Of a stretch of DNA of 64,000 bases, positions 1 through 6,874 are shown one piece after another. A model generated the notes under the pieces. The model did not search any database. It saw only the letters and a list, made by a program, of their open reading frames with translations, and was not told the DNA's origin. The stretch comes from Clostridia bacterium (GTDB taxonomy: Bacteria; Bacillota; Clostridia; Christensenellales; UBA1242): positions 1 through 64,000 of the forward strand of contig CAAGDD010000003.1 in the NCBI GenBank assembly GCA_900768545.1, read 5' to 3'. The position numbers were made by a program, and so were the translations under genes. Within the stretch, counting starts at the first letter, position 1; each line of letters begins with the position of its first letter.

Positions 1-154
1 TTGTCAACATTTTTTCAAAACTTTTTTTATTTTTTTTAAACTTTTTTCGCCTTTTTCCGCATATCTACGATCCACGATACCGCGTGTGTCGTGACTTTTC
101 TCTCCTTTTTCTATTTTTTGTGAGTTTTTTTGTTTGTTTTTTTGCTATTTCTTA

Positions 155-190
155 TTTATGATCTAAAACAAATTTATGATCTAAAACAAA
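155..190. repeat. 18-bp perfect tandem duplication
   Basis: TTTATGATCTAAAACAAA occurs twice back to back (155-172 and 173-190) in an AT-rich stretch. Otherwise bases 1-223 hold only T- and A-rich sequence and a weak CACGA/TCGTG hairpin near 75-95. I see no gene there. Confidence 0.9.
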
Positions 191-213
191 ATTTTTCACT
201 TATTGATAAAAAA

Positions 214-250
214 CAATAAAAAAAGAAGCTTGAGTAAACCCAATGCTTCT
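214..250 (-). terminator. Intrinsic terminator of the Ig-like protein gene
   Basis: On the minus strand AGAAGC(A)TTGGG pairs with CTCAAGCTTCT around a TTTA loop and is followed by seven T. The stem overlaps the stop codon of the upstream gene. Confidence 0.8.
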
Positions 251-899
251 ATCCTTTTATAATTGTATAGGTATAATTCTTTCCGTCTATCACAACAGAA
301 AACTCAAATGTTCCGTCACTTGGGATTGTAACCAAATATGTATTTTTGTATAAATATTTCTCGATTTTAAGCGTTGAAAAAAATTTGATTTCTGTTTCGT
401 TTGCATTGTCAAACACAAATTCAAGCATAACATCTTCAGCGTTTGTGCGAATAACATTCCCAGACAACTCATTGTATTCGACTAAAAGTTTGAAGTTTGG
501 CTTTTCGTCTTTGCTCTCGTCATCGCCAGTATTTGGTTTTTGATTTGCATCACAAACTTTTATTGCAATATCTTTTGTGACATAACTGTCATTGTGTCCA
601 GCGACAATGTGCAAAGTTGTTTCGCCAGCGGTCAAACCTTTAATATAATTTTTGCTATCTACTTTCAAAAATTTTGCGACCGAGTCGTCATCAACTCTAA
701 ATCTGTAAACCACATCATCATTTAAATTTGAACTTGCTTCGATTTCTTTTTCTTCGCCAACATAAACTTCTATGTTTGACGCAACATTAAGTTTCAAAAC
801 TGCGTCATCATCTTTGCGAAGACCTATGCAAGTTCCGGCAATGGCGCCGATTGCAAGCACAACGCCCAGCACCACCATTAAAGTTTTCTTCATTTTCAT
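249..899 (-). CDS. Secreted or membrane-anchored protein with bacterial Ig-like (BIG_2) domain
   Basis: This 216-residue protein has an N-terminal Lys-rich start and hydrophobic segment (about residues 5-26), so it is exported or anchored by an uncleaved signal. No canonical lipobox is seen. Residues about 33-115 look like a BIG_2/Ig-like fold: a 'VYVGEEKEIEA' strand, 'GLTAGETTLHI' and a terminal 'DIAIKVCD' strand. A short Asp/Glu/Lys linker (118-133) leads to a second beta-rich domain without an assigned family. The start at ATG 899 is preceded by AGGGGA; a second ATG lies two codons in. It has its own promoter and terminator, so it is a single-gene unit. Function is unknown; cell-surface adhesion or a structural role is only a guess from the Ig fold. 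Confidence 0.75.
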   Translation of the reverse strand: MKMKKTLMVVLGVVLAIGAIAGTCIGLRKDDDAVLKLNVASNIEVYVGEEKEIEASSNLNDDVVYRFRVDDDSVAKFLKVDSKNYIKGLTAGETTLHIVAGHNDSYVTKDIAIKVCDANQKPNTGDDESKDEKPNFKLLVEYNELSGNVIRTNAEDVMLEFVFDNANETEIKFFSTLKIEKYLYKNTYLVTIPSDGTFEFSVVIDGKNYTYTIIKG

Positions 900-916
900 A
901 ATCCCCTATGTGCTCT

Positions 917-945
917 ATTTTATAAACATTGTCGAAAAATGTCAA
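917..945 (-). promoter_or_regulatory. Sigma-A-type promoter of the Ig-like protein gene
   Basis: Minus strand TTGACA (945-940), 17-nt spacer, TAAAAT (922-917). It lies 18 bases upstream of the ATG. Confidence 0.75.
928..940 (+). promoter_or_regulatory. Possible Spo0A (0A) box inside promoter spacer
   Basis: ATTGTCGAAAAAT matches the known Spo0A recognition core TGTCGAA and its A-rich flank. It sits exactly between the -35 and -10 elements, where a bound regulator would repress. A seven-base core can occur by chance in AT-rich DNA, so the call is tentative. Confidence 0.35.
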
Positions 946-1077
946 GGATTATGGAAAATCTTATAAAAAAGATTTTACTGCGGCGAGCAAAAAGTGTTTA
1001 GGATTTGAAAAATATAAAGCATAATTTATCATTTCAAAATAAAACTAACTATTTAGTCCAAATATCGAAATATAACA

Positions 1078-1105
1078 TTGACTTTTTTACAATTTGTGAT
1101 ATAAT
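1078..1105 (+). promoter_or_regulatory. Promoter of RNA candidate 1
   Basis: TTGACT (1078-1083), 16-nt spacer, TATAAT (1100-1105). No ORF with a ribosome binding site follows, so it should drive the RNA starting near 1111. Confidence 0.75.
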
Positions 1106-1110
1106 TATTA

Positions 1111-1231
1111 AAGAATGATGAGCATATTATAAATGGCCGCGTCGTGTCTTGCTAACGCAAGTTCGGTTAAAAGGACCTTGTTTCCCAATCGGTAATCACA
1201 ACCAGTTTCTCTATATGCATCGTTCTTTTTT
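1111..1231 (+). ncRNA. Stand-alone structured RNA candidate 1 (about 120 nt)
   Basis: The RNA starts just downstream of a strong promoter and ends in a U run after the closing stem. Its two ends pair: AAGAATGAT with ATCGTTCTT, a GA bulge, then GCATAT with ATATGC, giving a 15-bp terminal helix. Inside are a CTTGC-TAAC-GCAAG hairpin and a conserved-looking single-stranded core, including TTTCCCAATCGGTAATCACAACC in two adjoining parts. It carries no start codon with a ribosome binding site and no long ORF. It does not show the SRP RNA core or the length of 6S RNA, and I cannot assign it to a known family. The 3' stem followed by T6 would itself act as terminator. Confidence 0.6.
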
Positions 1232-1251
1232 AATAATTTCAAATTTTAATG

Positions 1252-1280
1252 TTGACTTTTAAATTTAAATTCGATATAAT
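1252..1280 (+). promoter_or_regulatory. Promoter of RNA candidate 2
   Basis: TTGACT (1252-1257), 17-nt spacer, TATAAT (1275-1280), only about 20 bases after the end of RNA candidate 1. Confidence 0.75.
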
Positions 1281-1283
1281 GTC

Positions 1284-1450
1284 AATATCAAAAGTTATTT
1301 TTGATATTAACAGGCATATAGGACTTGGTCGCTATATGCACCCGCAGGTGTTTGAGCCAGCATTGGGTAGAGTGGTTTTTAATCTCTATCAGCCCCTAGA
1401 GCGTAATGTATCTAGGCACAGAGCAAGAACTTTTAGTTCTTGTTTTTTTT
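1284..1450 (+). ncRNA. Stand-alone structured RNA candidate 2 (about 165 nt)
   Basis: Several perfect helices follow the promoter in order. AATATCAAAA/TTTTGATATT closes a GTTAT loop (1284-1308). GCATATAG/CTATATGC encloses GACTTGGTCG (about 1313-1339). TAGAG/CTCTA lies near 1370-1388, and CCTAGA/TCTAGG near 1394-1416. A terminator CAAGAAC-TTTTA-GTTCTTG with T8 closes it (1424-1450). Loops are rich in purines and unpaired conserved-looking stretches, as in riboregulators, but no coding gene follows, since the next gene is a minus-strand tRNA. It is therefore not an obvious cis-riboswitch. I do not recognise the family. An overlapping 90-codon reading frame has no ribosome binding site and runs through the terminator, so I do not treat it as coding. 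Confidence 0.6.
1424..1450 (+). terminator. Terminator of RNA candidate 2
   Basis: CAAGAAC (1424-1430) and GTTCTTG (1436-1442) pair around TTTTA, followed by T8. Confidence 0.85.
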
Positions 1451-1516
1451 ATTTTCTTATATTGACTAGACTTTTGACTAAACTTTTGAAACAAATCGCG
1501 ACACAAATGCGGTTTT

Positions 1517-1557
1517 TATAAAAAAAGACACACAACATATAGATAGTTGTGTGTCTT
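1517..1557 (-). terminator. Terminator of tRNA-Val
   Basis: Perfect 12-bp stem AAGACACACAAC/GTTGTGTGTCTT (1557-1546 and 1536-1525), followed on the minus strand by a T run. Confidence 0.85.
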
Positions 1558-1568
1558 CTTAATACCAT

Positions 1569-1644
1569 TGGTGGGAGTTATAGGGCTCGAACCTATGACC
1601 CTCTGCTTGTAAGGCAGATGCTCTCCCAGCTGAGCTAAACTCCC
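1569..1644 (-). tRNA. tRNA-Val (anticodon TAC), CCA encoded
   Basis: Read on the minus strand, GGGAGTT pairs with AACTCCC in the acceptor stem. The anticodon loop is CTTACAA within TCTGC/GCAGA, giving UAC. The T loop TTCGAGC is present, and discriminator A is followed by genomic CCA. Confidence 0.95.
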
Positions 1645-1657
1645 TCAATGCTCTTTA

Positions 1658-1687
1658 AGTTTAGCATACCTAAAAAGCATTTGTCAA
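1658..1687 (-). promoter_or_regulatory. Promoter of tRNA-Val
   Basis: Minus strand TTGACA (1687-1682), 18-nt spacer, TAAACT (1663-1658). Confidence 0.65.
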
Positions 1688-1722
1688 CTAAAATTTTAAT
1701 ATTTTTTAAAATTTGTTGAAAT

Positions 1723-3264
1723 TTATTCTACAACTTCAAAAATCAAGTCAAGTTTAACAAGTTCGAGATCATCTTTATAACTTCCATCTGAGTTGAGAAG
1801 TGCGTTTCTAACTTGTGCTGAATTTGCATTCAAAAGTTCTTGCAAGATGTCGATCATCTTTGTATCTTTTGTAATAGCAATTCCGTTTGCTTCATATCTT
1901 GAAACAGTTTTTGAAGAGTCAATTTTAATCTTAACACCTGTGATTCTTACAAGGTTGTTTTTTGCATCATACAATTCAACGCCTTCCAAACCTGCGATTT
2001 CTTCAAGAGTTGCGTTCAAAGAATTTGATTTAACAACATTCTTCCAAGGTGTGTATCCAATGTCGCCTTGTTTGTAAACATATCCGTTGCTTCCTGTAAT
2101 CAAAGCGCCATCAACATTGTAATCGCTGAATGTTACTCTTGTATATTTGCTTTCGTCTACTTTTGCAGTAACTTCGATTGTGGCGTCAGTCCCTCTGCCA
2201 TAAGTTGCAACAACTGTATTTACAAATTCTTGTGCATTTTCTGCTGTGTAAGTTGTTCCATTGTAAACGACTCCCATATATGCGCGGAAATCATATTTTG
2301 CTGTCCAGTTTGCAGCTGCAAGCAATGCTTTCAATCCTTCAACATTTTCAAGTGAGAATGTTGCTGTTTCTGCGTTTGCTGCAAGTTCTGCTGTGTGATT
2401 TACTTTAACTGAATATTCGATTGCTGTTTTTGCAATGATGAAAGTTGTGTCGTTTGTGAAAGTTGTTTGAGCGTGATCCCAAGAATATGTGTAACCATTT
2501 TCTTCTGTGATGCTATATTCGCCCATAACATCTGCCAAACTTCTTGTTTGATAAGGTTGACCTTCAAAAATTGTATCACTAACAACTTCAATTCCGTTGT
2601 TTACATAAGAAATTTTGATTTCTTTTTGAACATTCCAAACTGCTTCGAGTTCGGCTGTTTTTGTATCAAATGTTGCGTGTGTATAAATTGTATCGTCACC
2701 ATCTTTAATCTTCCAGCCAGCAAATTTATATTTGTAACCTTCAGATTGAAGTTCTGGGAGTTTTGATCCCCAAACAATGTTTTGATCTGCTGTTGTTGGA
2801 ACATTCAAAACTGCTTTTCCGTCTTCAGTTGTGGTTTCGAAATTGTAAGAAAGTGTATATTCTCTTTCTTCAAAAATAGCAGTAACTTTGTCATGTTCTC
2901 TCATTTCGAAAGTCAAAGCATTTTTTGTTGAAATATAATCAACATTGCCAGCAAGTTTTGCTGCGTTGTAGTCTTGAGAATTTCCCATAAACCAACCAAC
3001 AAAATCATAACCTTCTGCAGCTGCAACCAATGTGACATCTTTCAAATGTCCATAAGTAAATGTTGTTTTTTCAGAATACTCTTTGCCATTTACCAAGATT
3101 TTTGCATAAGAACCTGTCAAAGGAGCAACTGAATTTGTGCAAAGATCCAATGCCAAAGTAGCATCAATAGAATAATAAGATGCAAATACTGTGCCTACAA
3201 TCATAAGTGGAAAAACAACAACCATAGCACAGATCATTAATACTTTTGAAAGTGTTTTAGACAT
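1723..3264 (-). CDS. Small secreted InlB B-repeat (Listeria-Bacteroides repeat) protein
   Basis: This is a 513-residue exported protein with a signal sequence: Lys-rich start, then 'VLMICAMVVVFPLMIVGTVFA'-type hydrophobic core followed by polar sequence. At least two repeats of the InlB B-repeat/Flg_new type are visible. One is the stretch ending 'GYDFVGWFMG' and the other contains 'YKFAGWKIKDGDD' and closes 'ELEAVW'. More divergent beta modules fill the C-terminal half. No LPxTG, membrane anchor or cell-wall-binding repeat is seen at the C-terminus, so it may be released. I chose the ATG at 3264 because AGGAGG precedes it; an in-frame start seven codons upstream has none. The modules are the same class as in the giant protein at the other end of the window. 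The role is unknown, presumably surface or extracellular. Confidence 0.75.
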   Translation of the reverse strand: MSKTLSKVLMICAMVVVFPLMIVGTVFASYYSIDATLALDLCTNSVAPLTGSYAKILVNGKEYSEKTTFTYGHLKDVTLVAAAEGYDFVGWFMGNSQDYNAAKLAGNVDYISTKNALTFEMREHDKVTAIFEEREYTLSYNFETTTEDGKAVLNVPTTADQNIVWGSKLPELQSEGYKYKFAGWKIKDGDDTIYTHATFDTKTAELEAVWNVQKEIKISYVNNGIEVVSDTIFEGQPYQTRSLADVMGEYSITEENGYTYSWDHAQTTFTNDTTFIIAKTAIEYSVKVNHTAELAANAETATFSLENVEGLKALLAAANWTAKYDFRAYMGVVYNGTTYTAENAQEFVNTVVATYGRGTDATIEVTAKVDESKYTRVTFSDYNVDGALITGSNGYVYKQGDIGYTPWKNVVKSNSLNATLEEIAGLEGVELYDAKNNLVRITGVKIKIDSSKTVSRYEANGIAITKDTKMIDILQELLNANSAQVRNALLNSDGSYKDDLELVKLDLIFEVVE

Positions 3265-3287
3265 AATCTCCCTCCTAACTTGCAAAT

Positions 3288-3316
3288 ATTATACCACACA
3301 AAAATTTACATTTCAA
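3288..3316 (-). promoter_or_regulatory. Promoter of the small InlB-repeat protein
   Basis: Minus strand TTGAAA (3316-3311), 17-nt spacer, TATAAT (3293-3288). Confidence 0.7.
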
Positions 3317-3385
3317 TACCTATTTTTAAAAAATGGCATATTTTTTGATTTTTTTTGCGAAATTTTGGGGAAAAATTTGCGTTTT

Positions 3386-4132
3386 TTAGCCGTCCATTAT
3401 CATTTTGTCGGCGATAAGAGCAATAAGTTCGCCGTTTGTTGGCTTTTCATTTCTATTATAAATCTTTAATCCAAAAATATTGTTGATATTTTCAATTTTT
3501 CCACGATTCCAAGCTACTTCAATAGCGTGGCGCATTCCGCGTTCTACTTTGCTTGAACTTGTTTCAAAGCGCTCTGCGATTGTTGGATAAAGTTTCTTTG
3601 TGATTGAACCGATAATTTCTGGTTCTTCGACCGCAAGTTTAACTGCCTCTCTCAAAAATTGATAACCTTTGATGTGCGCTGGAATCCCAATGCTGATAAA
3701 GATGTTTGAAATCTTTTCGTCAAGTTGTTTGCCGCCGTGCGAACGATTATTGTCCAAAACTTCTTCGATGCGATTTTCAAGATTTTCTGGTGAAACAGGT
3801 TTGACCATAAAATAACTTGCGCCCGATTGAATCGCTTTTGTGACGAAACCGCTATGTGACAAGTTTGAAACAAAAAACACCTTTGGCATTTTGTCTTTCA
3901 AAGTTTTAATCTTTTCAAGCACTGCAAACCCGTCAAGATTTGAAAGCATAACTTCCATAATCAAAATATCTGGTTTTAAGTTTAACACGTCTTCAACAAC
4001 AACATTTCCGTCGCCCGAAGCACCCACAAACTCAAATTTATCATTTTCTTTAAAATATTCAATCACTTCGTTTTCTTTTGTGTTGTCTGCTACATAAATT
4101 TTTGGCAATTTGTTTTCAATTATATTTTCCAT
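3386..4132 (-). CDS. spo0A: Spo0A-family response regulator with substituted phosphoacceptor
   Basis: This 248-residue transcription factor has a receiver domain (about 10-128) and a Spo0A C-terminal DNA-binding domain (about 140-248). The C-terminal half is nearly textbook Spo0A: 'GIPAHIKGYQFLREA', 'GSITKKLYPTIAERF', 'KVERGMRHAIEVAWNRG' and 'KPTNGELIA'. In the receiver, Lys111 and Ser89 correspond to the conserved Lys and Thr. The phosphoacceptor in 'PDILIMEVMLSNLDG' is Glu60 (codon GAA) instead of Asp, and the acidic pocket 'VADD' reads 'VADN' (Asn17). In known Spo0A these residues take phosphate through the phosphorelay. Here phosphorylation may be lost, with Glu possibly mimicking the active state. 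The start at ATG 4132 has AAGGAGA in front; an in-frame extension of 41 codons upstream lacks one. No neighbouring sporulation gene is present. Confidence 0.92.
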   Translation of the reverse strand: MENIIENKLPKIYVADNTKENEVIEYFKENDKFEFVGASGDGNVVVEDVLNLKPDILIMEVMLSNLDGFAVLEKIKTLKDKMPKVFFVSNLSHSGFVTKAIQSGASYFMVKPVSPENLENRIEEVLDNNRSHGGKQLDEKISNIFISIGIPAHIKGYQFLREAVKLAVEEPEIIGSITKKLYPTIAERFETSSSKVERGMRHAIEVAWNRGKIENINNIFGLKIYNRNEKPTNGELIALIADKMIMDG

Positions 4133-4240
4133 TTCTATCTCCTTATTTTTTGTTGTCCTGCAAAACATTATTAAGATATCACATTTTTTCGTATAAATTA
4201 AATGGAAAAAAGTGCAATTTTGTCGGCATAAGTCACAAAA

Positions 4241-4247
4241 TGTCGAA
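4241..4247 (+). promoter_or_regulatory. Possible Spo0A box upstream of spo0A
   Basis: TGTCGAA core about 109 bases upstream of the spo0A start codon. Autoregulation is known for spo0A, but a seven-base core alone is weak evidence. Confidence 0.3.
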
Positions 4248-4331
4248 TGAAACATAATTTCAAACTTTCGCCAAGAATTTTATTGAAACAAACACTTTTT
4301 TAAAGATAAAATTGGTTTTTTATATAAAGTT

Positions 4332-4477
4332 GGCGGGCAAAATCACCGCCGCACGCGGCGGTGTGGAGCGATTTTTGAAAAAAAGCGCGAGGATTTTTTA
4401 TAACAAAACGCTTTTCGCTCGCAAAAATCGCTCCGCCCTGCGCCCGCGCTTTGCGGGGCGCGGGCATTTTGCCCGCC
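4332..4477. repeat. GC-rich nested inverted-repeat element
   Basis: This is a 146-base GC-rich island in an AT-rich genome, between spo0A and a lipoprotein gene. Outer arms GGCGGGCAAAAT (4332-4343) and ATTTTGCCCGCC (4466-4477) are perfect inverted copies. Inside the left arm is hairpin CACCGCCG-CACG-CGGCGGTG (4344-4363), and inside the right arm is GCCCGCGC/GCGCGGGC (4442-4449, 4458-4465). A third pair, GGAGCGATTTTTG (4365-4377) and CAAAAATCGCTCC (4422-4434), encloses a short centre. The whole folds as one long arm with two side hairpins. It looks like a REP/MITE-type mobile palindrome or a large structured RNA. Overlapping reading frames on both strands lack ribosome binding sites and are by-products of the palindrome. 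Confidence 0.7.
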
Positions 4478-4610
4478 CCACATCTCGCACTCACACTTTT
4501 CTCTGTCAAACTTTTTTATACAATCTCGCAGACCCCTTTTCAACACAAGCCGTTTTTGTTGTTCTTTTCTTCGTCTCGTCATCCACATAGTTTATTTTGC
4601 AAAAATTGAC

Positions 4611-4637
4611 AATAAAAAAGACGCGATGTGCGTCTTT
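4611..4637 (-). terminator. Terminator of the 487-residue lipoprotein gene
   Basis: AAAGACGC (4637-4630 on the minus strand) pairs with GCGTCTTT (4624-4617) around ACATC, followed by T run. It starts four bases after the stop codon. Confidence 0.8.
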
Positions 4638-4640
4638 AAT

Positions 4641-6104
4641 TTATTTTGAACGTCTTGAATTGATTTTTGTCAAGCTCAAAAGTTCGTAATTCTTTTGTTC
4701 GTCAGAAGCAACTCTTCCAACATTTGTTCTATACATATAATAGTTGTCATCTGTTTCTTCAACTTTTTCTTCTGAATCATCGCTTGAAGTTTCAACAGTT
4801 TCGAGTTTTGCATAGAAGTAAATGTATTTTCCGTCAAATGCTGTCAAACCTTTGTCAGAAATTGCAGTCATCTTTGTGAGTGTTGTGCAATCAACTTCGT
4901 TTGTTTCTCCATTCAAAACGGCTGACAAGTCTGCTCTGTAAATTGCTGTTGTTGTTGACAAATAAACAGTTTTTCCGCTTGTTTCAACAATTTTGTAAGA
5001 AGAGATGCTTGATCCATTTGCCTTGAAATCTACTGTTGAGATCTTGTATCCATCAGTTGTCTTTTTTGCAACAACAAGATTTGATGAATTTAAGAATGCG
5101 TAACCAACAGTTACATAACTATCGCTAACAAATTCTACGATTTCTTCAAAATCTGAAACACTACTGCGGTAAAGTTCTTTTCCACTCAAAATTGTGTCAT
5201 TATATGTTGCGTTTGTCATATCAGTAACATAAGTGTAAGTTGATCCGTCTTTTTGTGATTGAGTATAGAAAACAACATCTTTTTGACGACCAACAAATTT
5301 GTAAGTGTCGGCAGTTGCACGCATATCTTCACTTTTTGAAGAATCAGCTTTTATTTTTTTAACAACTGTGCCCTTAACATCAGAGTTGTCTTCATCTTTT
5401 TTGTCAACTGTGTAATAGATATATCCATTCCAGTCAAGAGAGCTTCCGTTTTGGTCTTTTTGATATGTTTTTGGAATTGCAACGCTTGTAACATTATCAG
5501 CCAAAACGACTGCATTGTTTGCAACGCGTCTTGAATTTCCAATTTCAATCTTGATAAGGTTTGTCCCAGCAAGAAAAACGATATAATAGTTTTCTCTATA
5601 TTTCAAAACTTCGATTTGAGAAACAGTGCCTTCTGCTGTGTAAAGTTCTTTGTTTTTGTCACCATTGAGTTTACATCTCATAATTGTGGTGTAATCATAA
5701 TGTTTTTCAGGCTTACCTTCATCATTTTTAAATTCTTTTTGGTTTGGAACAGCATAATAAACATAGTCACCAAGTGCAAACATAAAACTGTTTTCGTGAC
5801 CAACAACTTCACCTTCGACCATTTCAACAGTTTTTGGCGAATAATCTTGATCCTTTGCGCCAAAGTCAAGTTTTGTGTTTAATCTTGAAAGATAAGCATA
5901 AGTTTTTGCATCTTTGTAAGAAAATCCGCTGCCGATATCAGCAATAGAATTTCCAAAATACAAATTGTCGCTAACCATAACAGCAGAATTTCCATTGTAG
6001 ATCACTTCTGTTTGGTCGTTTTGAATGTTTCCAACTGTTGCACAGCCGGCGAGCAAGAAAGAAGCCCCTAAAATTCCGCATAAGATTTTGTTTATTTTTT
6101 TCAT
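4641..6104 (-). CDS. Lipoprotein of unknown function, possibly beta-propeller
   Basis: This 487-residue protein has an N-terminal signal and lipobox L-A-G-C (Cys21), so it is predicted to be lipid-anchored on the outer face of the membrane. The rest is beta-strand-rich with recurring pieces of the form '(D)xxYYxV' or 'xGxYIYF', for example 'GDYVYYAVPN', 'RENYYIVFLAG', 'WNGYIYYTVDK', 'GKYIYFYAKLE' and 'DNYYMYRTNVG'. This is the pattern of DUF5050/low-density-receptor-like propeller proteins of gut Firmicutes, though I am not certain of the family. There are no catalytic motifs I can name. Ribosome binding site GGAGAA lies before the ATG, and its own promoter and terminator make it monocistronic. 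Confidence 0.7.
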   Translation of the reverse strand: MKKINKILCGILGASFLLAGCATVGNIQNDQTEVIYNGNSAVMVSDNLYFGNSIADIGSGFSYKDAKTYAYLSRLNTKLDFGAKDQDYSPKTVEMVEGEVVGHENSFMFALGDYVYYAVPNQKEFKNDEGKPEKHYDYTTIMRCKLNGDKNKELYTAEGTVSQIEVLKYRENYYIVFLAGTNLIKIEIGNSRRVANNAVVLADNVTSVAIPKTYQKDQNGSSLDWNGYIYYTVDKKDEDNSDVKGTVVKKIKADSSKSEDMRATADTYKFVGRQKDVVFYTQSQKDGSTYTYVTDMTNATYNDTILSGKELYRSSVSDFEEIVEFVSDSYVTVGYAFLNSSNLVVAKKTTDGYKISTVDFKANGSSISSYKIVETSGKTVYLSTTTAIYRADLSAVLNGETNEVDCTTLTKMTAISDKGLTAFDGKYIYFYAKLETVETSSDDSEEKVEETDDNYYMYRTNVGRVASDEQKNYELLSLTKINSRRSK

Positions 6105-6134
6105 TTAATTCTCCAAATAAAAATATCTTTGTTT

Positions 6135-6164
6135 ATTTTACACTATTATTGCCACAAAAGTCAA
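6135..6164 (-). promoter_or_regulatory. Promoter of the 487-residue lipoprotein gene
   Basis: Minus strand TTGACT (6164-6159), 18-nt spacer, TAAAAT (6140-6135). Confidence 0.65.
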
Positions 6165-6178
6165 TAATTTTCAAAAAT

Positions 6179-6874
6179 TTAATCTATCTCAACAAGTCGA
6201 TTCCCTACAAGGTCGCACGAAGTCAAATAATAGGTGATGCCGTGCTTGTTTAAAATCAAACTTTGTTTTCGATAGGCGTGAATATGTCCATACACCACTT
6301 TGTAAGCACCATATTTTTCCAAAAGCGAAGTTACTTCATTGTCTTCTTCTTTGAAAGTGTAAGGTGGATAATGCAGCATACAAATAATTTTTTCATCATT
6401 TTCTTTGAGTTTTTGTGCGTTTTGCAAAGTAAGTTCCAAGCGAATCAACTCGCGCCTGTAAATTTTTTCATCTTCGGCAGAAAGTGGTTTGTTTTCGTCT
6501 GGCAAGTTCCAAAGGCGCGTCCCGCAAATTATGTAATTGCCAAATTTCAACGCATCATTTTGAATTGCATAAAAGTCAAAAGGCAAAATTTGTCTAACGC
6601 CGCTGATACTTTTCCACCAATAATCATGATTTCCGCGAATGATTATCTTTTTGCCCGGCAAATTTCTCAAAAGTTCAAAATCTTCTTTTGTGTCTTCAAG
6701 TTTCATCGCCCAAGAAAAATCACCGCACATCAAAACCAAATCGTCGTCAGCGACTTTTTGCTTCCAATCAGCAAAAATTTTCTCTAAATATCCTTCCCAC
6801 GTTGGCCCAAAAATATCCATTGGTTTTGGATTGTTTACCGACAAGTGCAAATCGCTTATCGCAAAAACTTTCAT
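6179..6874 (-). CDS. Calcineurin-like metallophosphoesterase
   Basis: This 231-residue cytoplasmic phosphoesterase shows all metal-binding blocks of the family: D8-x-H10 ('SDLHLS'), G51-D52 ('GDFSWAM'), G81-N82-H83-D84 ('RGNHDYWW'), H168 ('MLHYPPY') and G196-H-x-H199 ('YGHIHAY'). A two-metal centre hydrolysing a phosphoester is expected from the family; the substrate cannot be told. The GNHDYWW/GHIHAYR form is that of the uncharacterised bacterial phosphohydrolases often annotated 'metallophosphoesterase' next to small housekeeping genes. The start overlaps the stop of the YqeY gene (ATGA), so the two are translationally coupled. No terminator is seen after it; the next gene has its own promoter. 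Confidence 0.88.
   Translation of the reverse strand: MKVFAISDLHLSVNNPKPMDIFGPTWEGYLEKIFADWKQKVADDDLVLMCGDFSWAMKLEDTKEDFELLRNLPGKKIIIRGNHDYWWKSISGVRQILPFDFYAIQNDALKFGNYIICGTRLWNLPDENKPLSAEDEKIYRRELIRLELTLQNAQKLKENDEKIICMLHYPPYTFKEEDNEVTSLLEKYGAYKVVYGHIHAYRKQSLILNKHGITYYLTSCDLVGNRLVEID

Noticed and set aside
1111..1231. SRP RNA or 6S RNA
   Set aside because: There is no SRP GGAA/GNRA core, and it is too short and not a single long bubble-containing hairpin as in 6S RNA.
1249..1521. 90-codon plus-strand reading frame over RNA candidate 2
   Set aside because: It starts inside the promoter, has no ribosome binding site, and runs through the perfect terminator. The RNA explanation fits better.
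4300..4590. Three overlapping reading frames on both strands in the GC-rich palindrome
   Set aside because: Open frames arise from the high-GC palindrome; none has a ribosome binding site or recognisable protein sequence.
6263..6787. 174-codon plus-strand frame opposite the metallophosphoesterase
   Set aside because: Antisense shadow; the opposite strand has all catalytic motifs.
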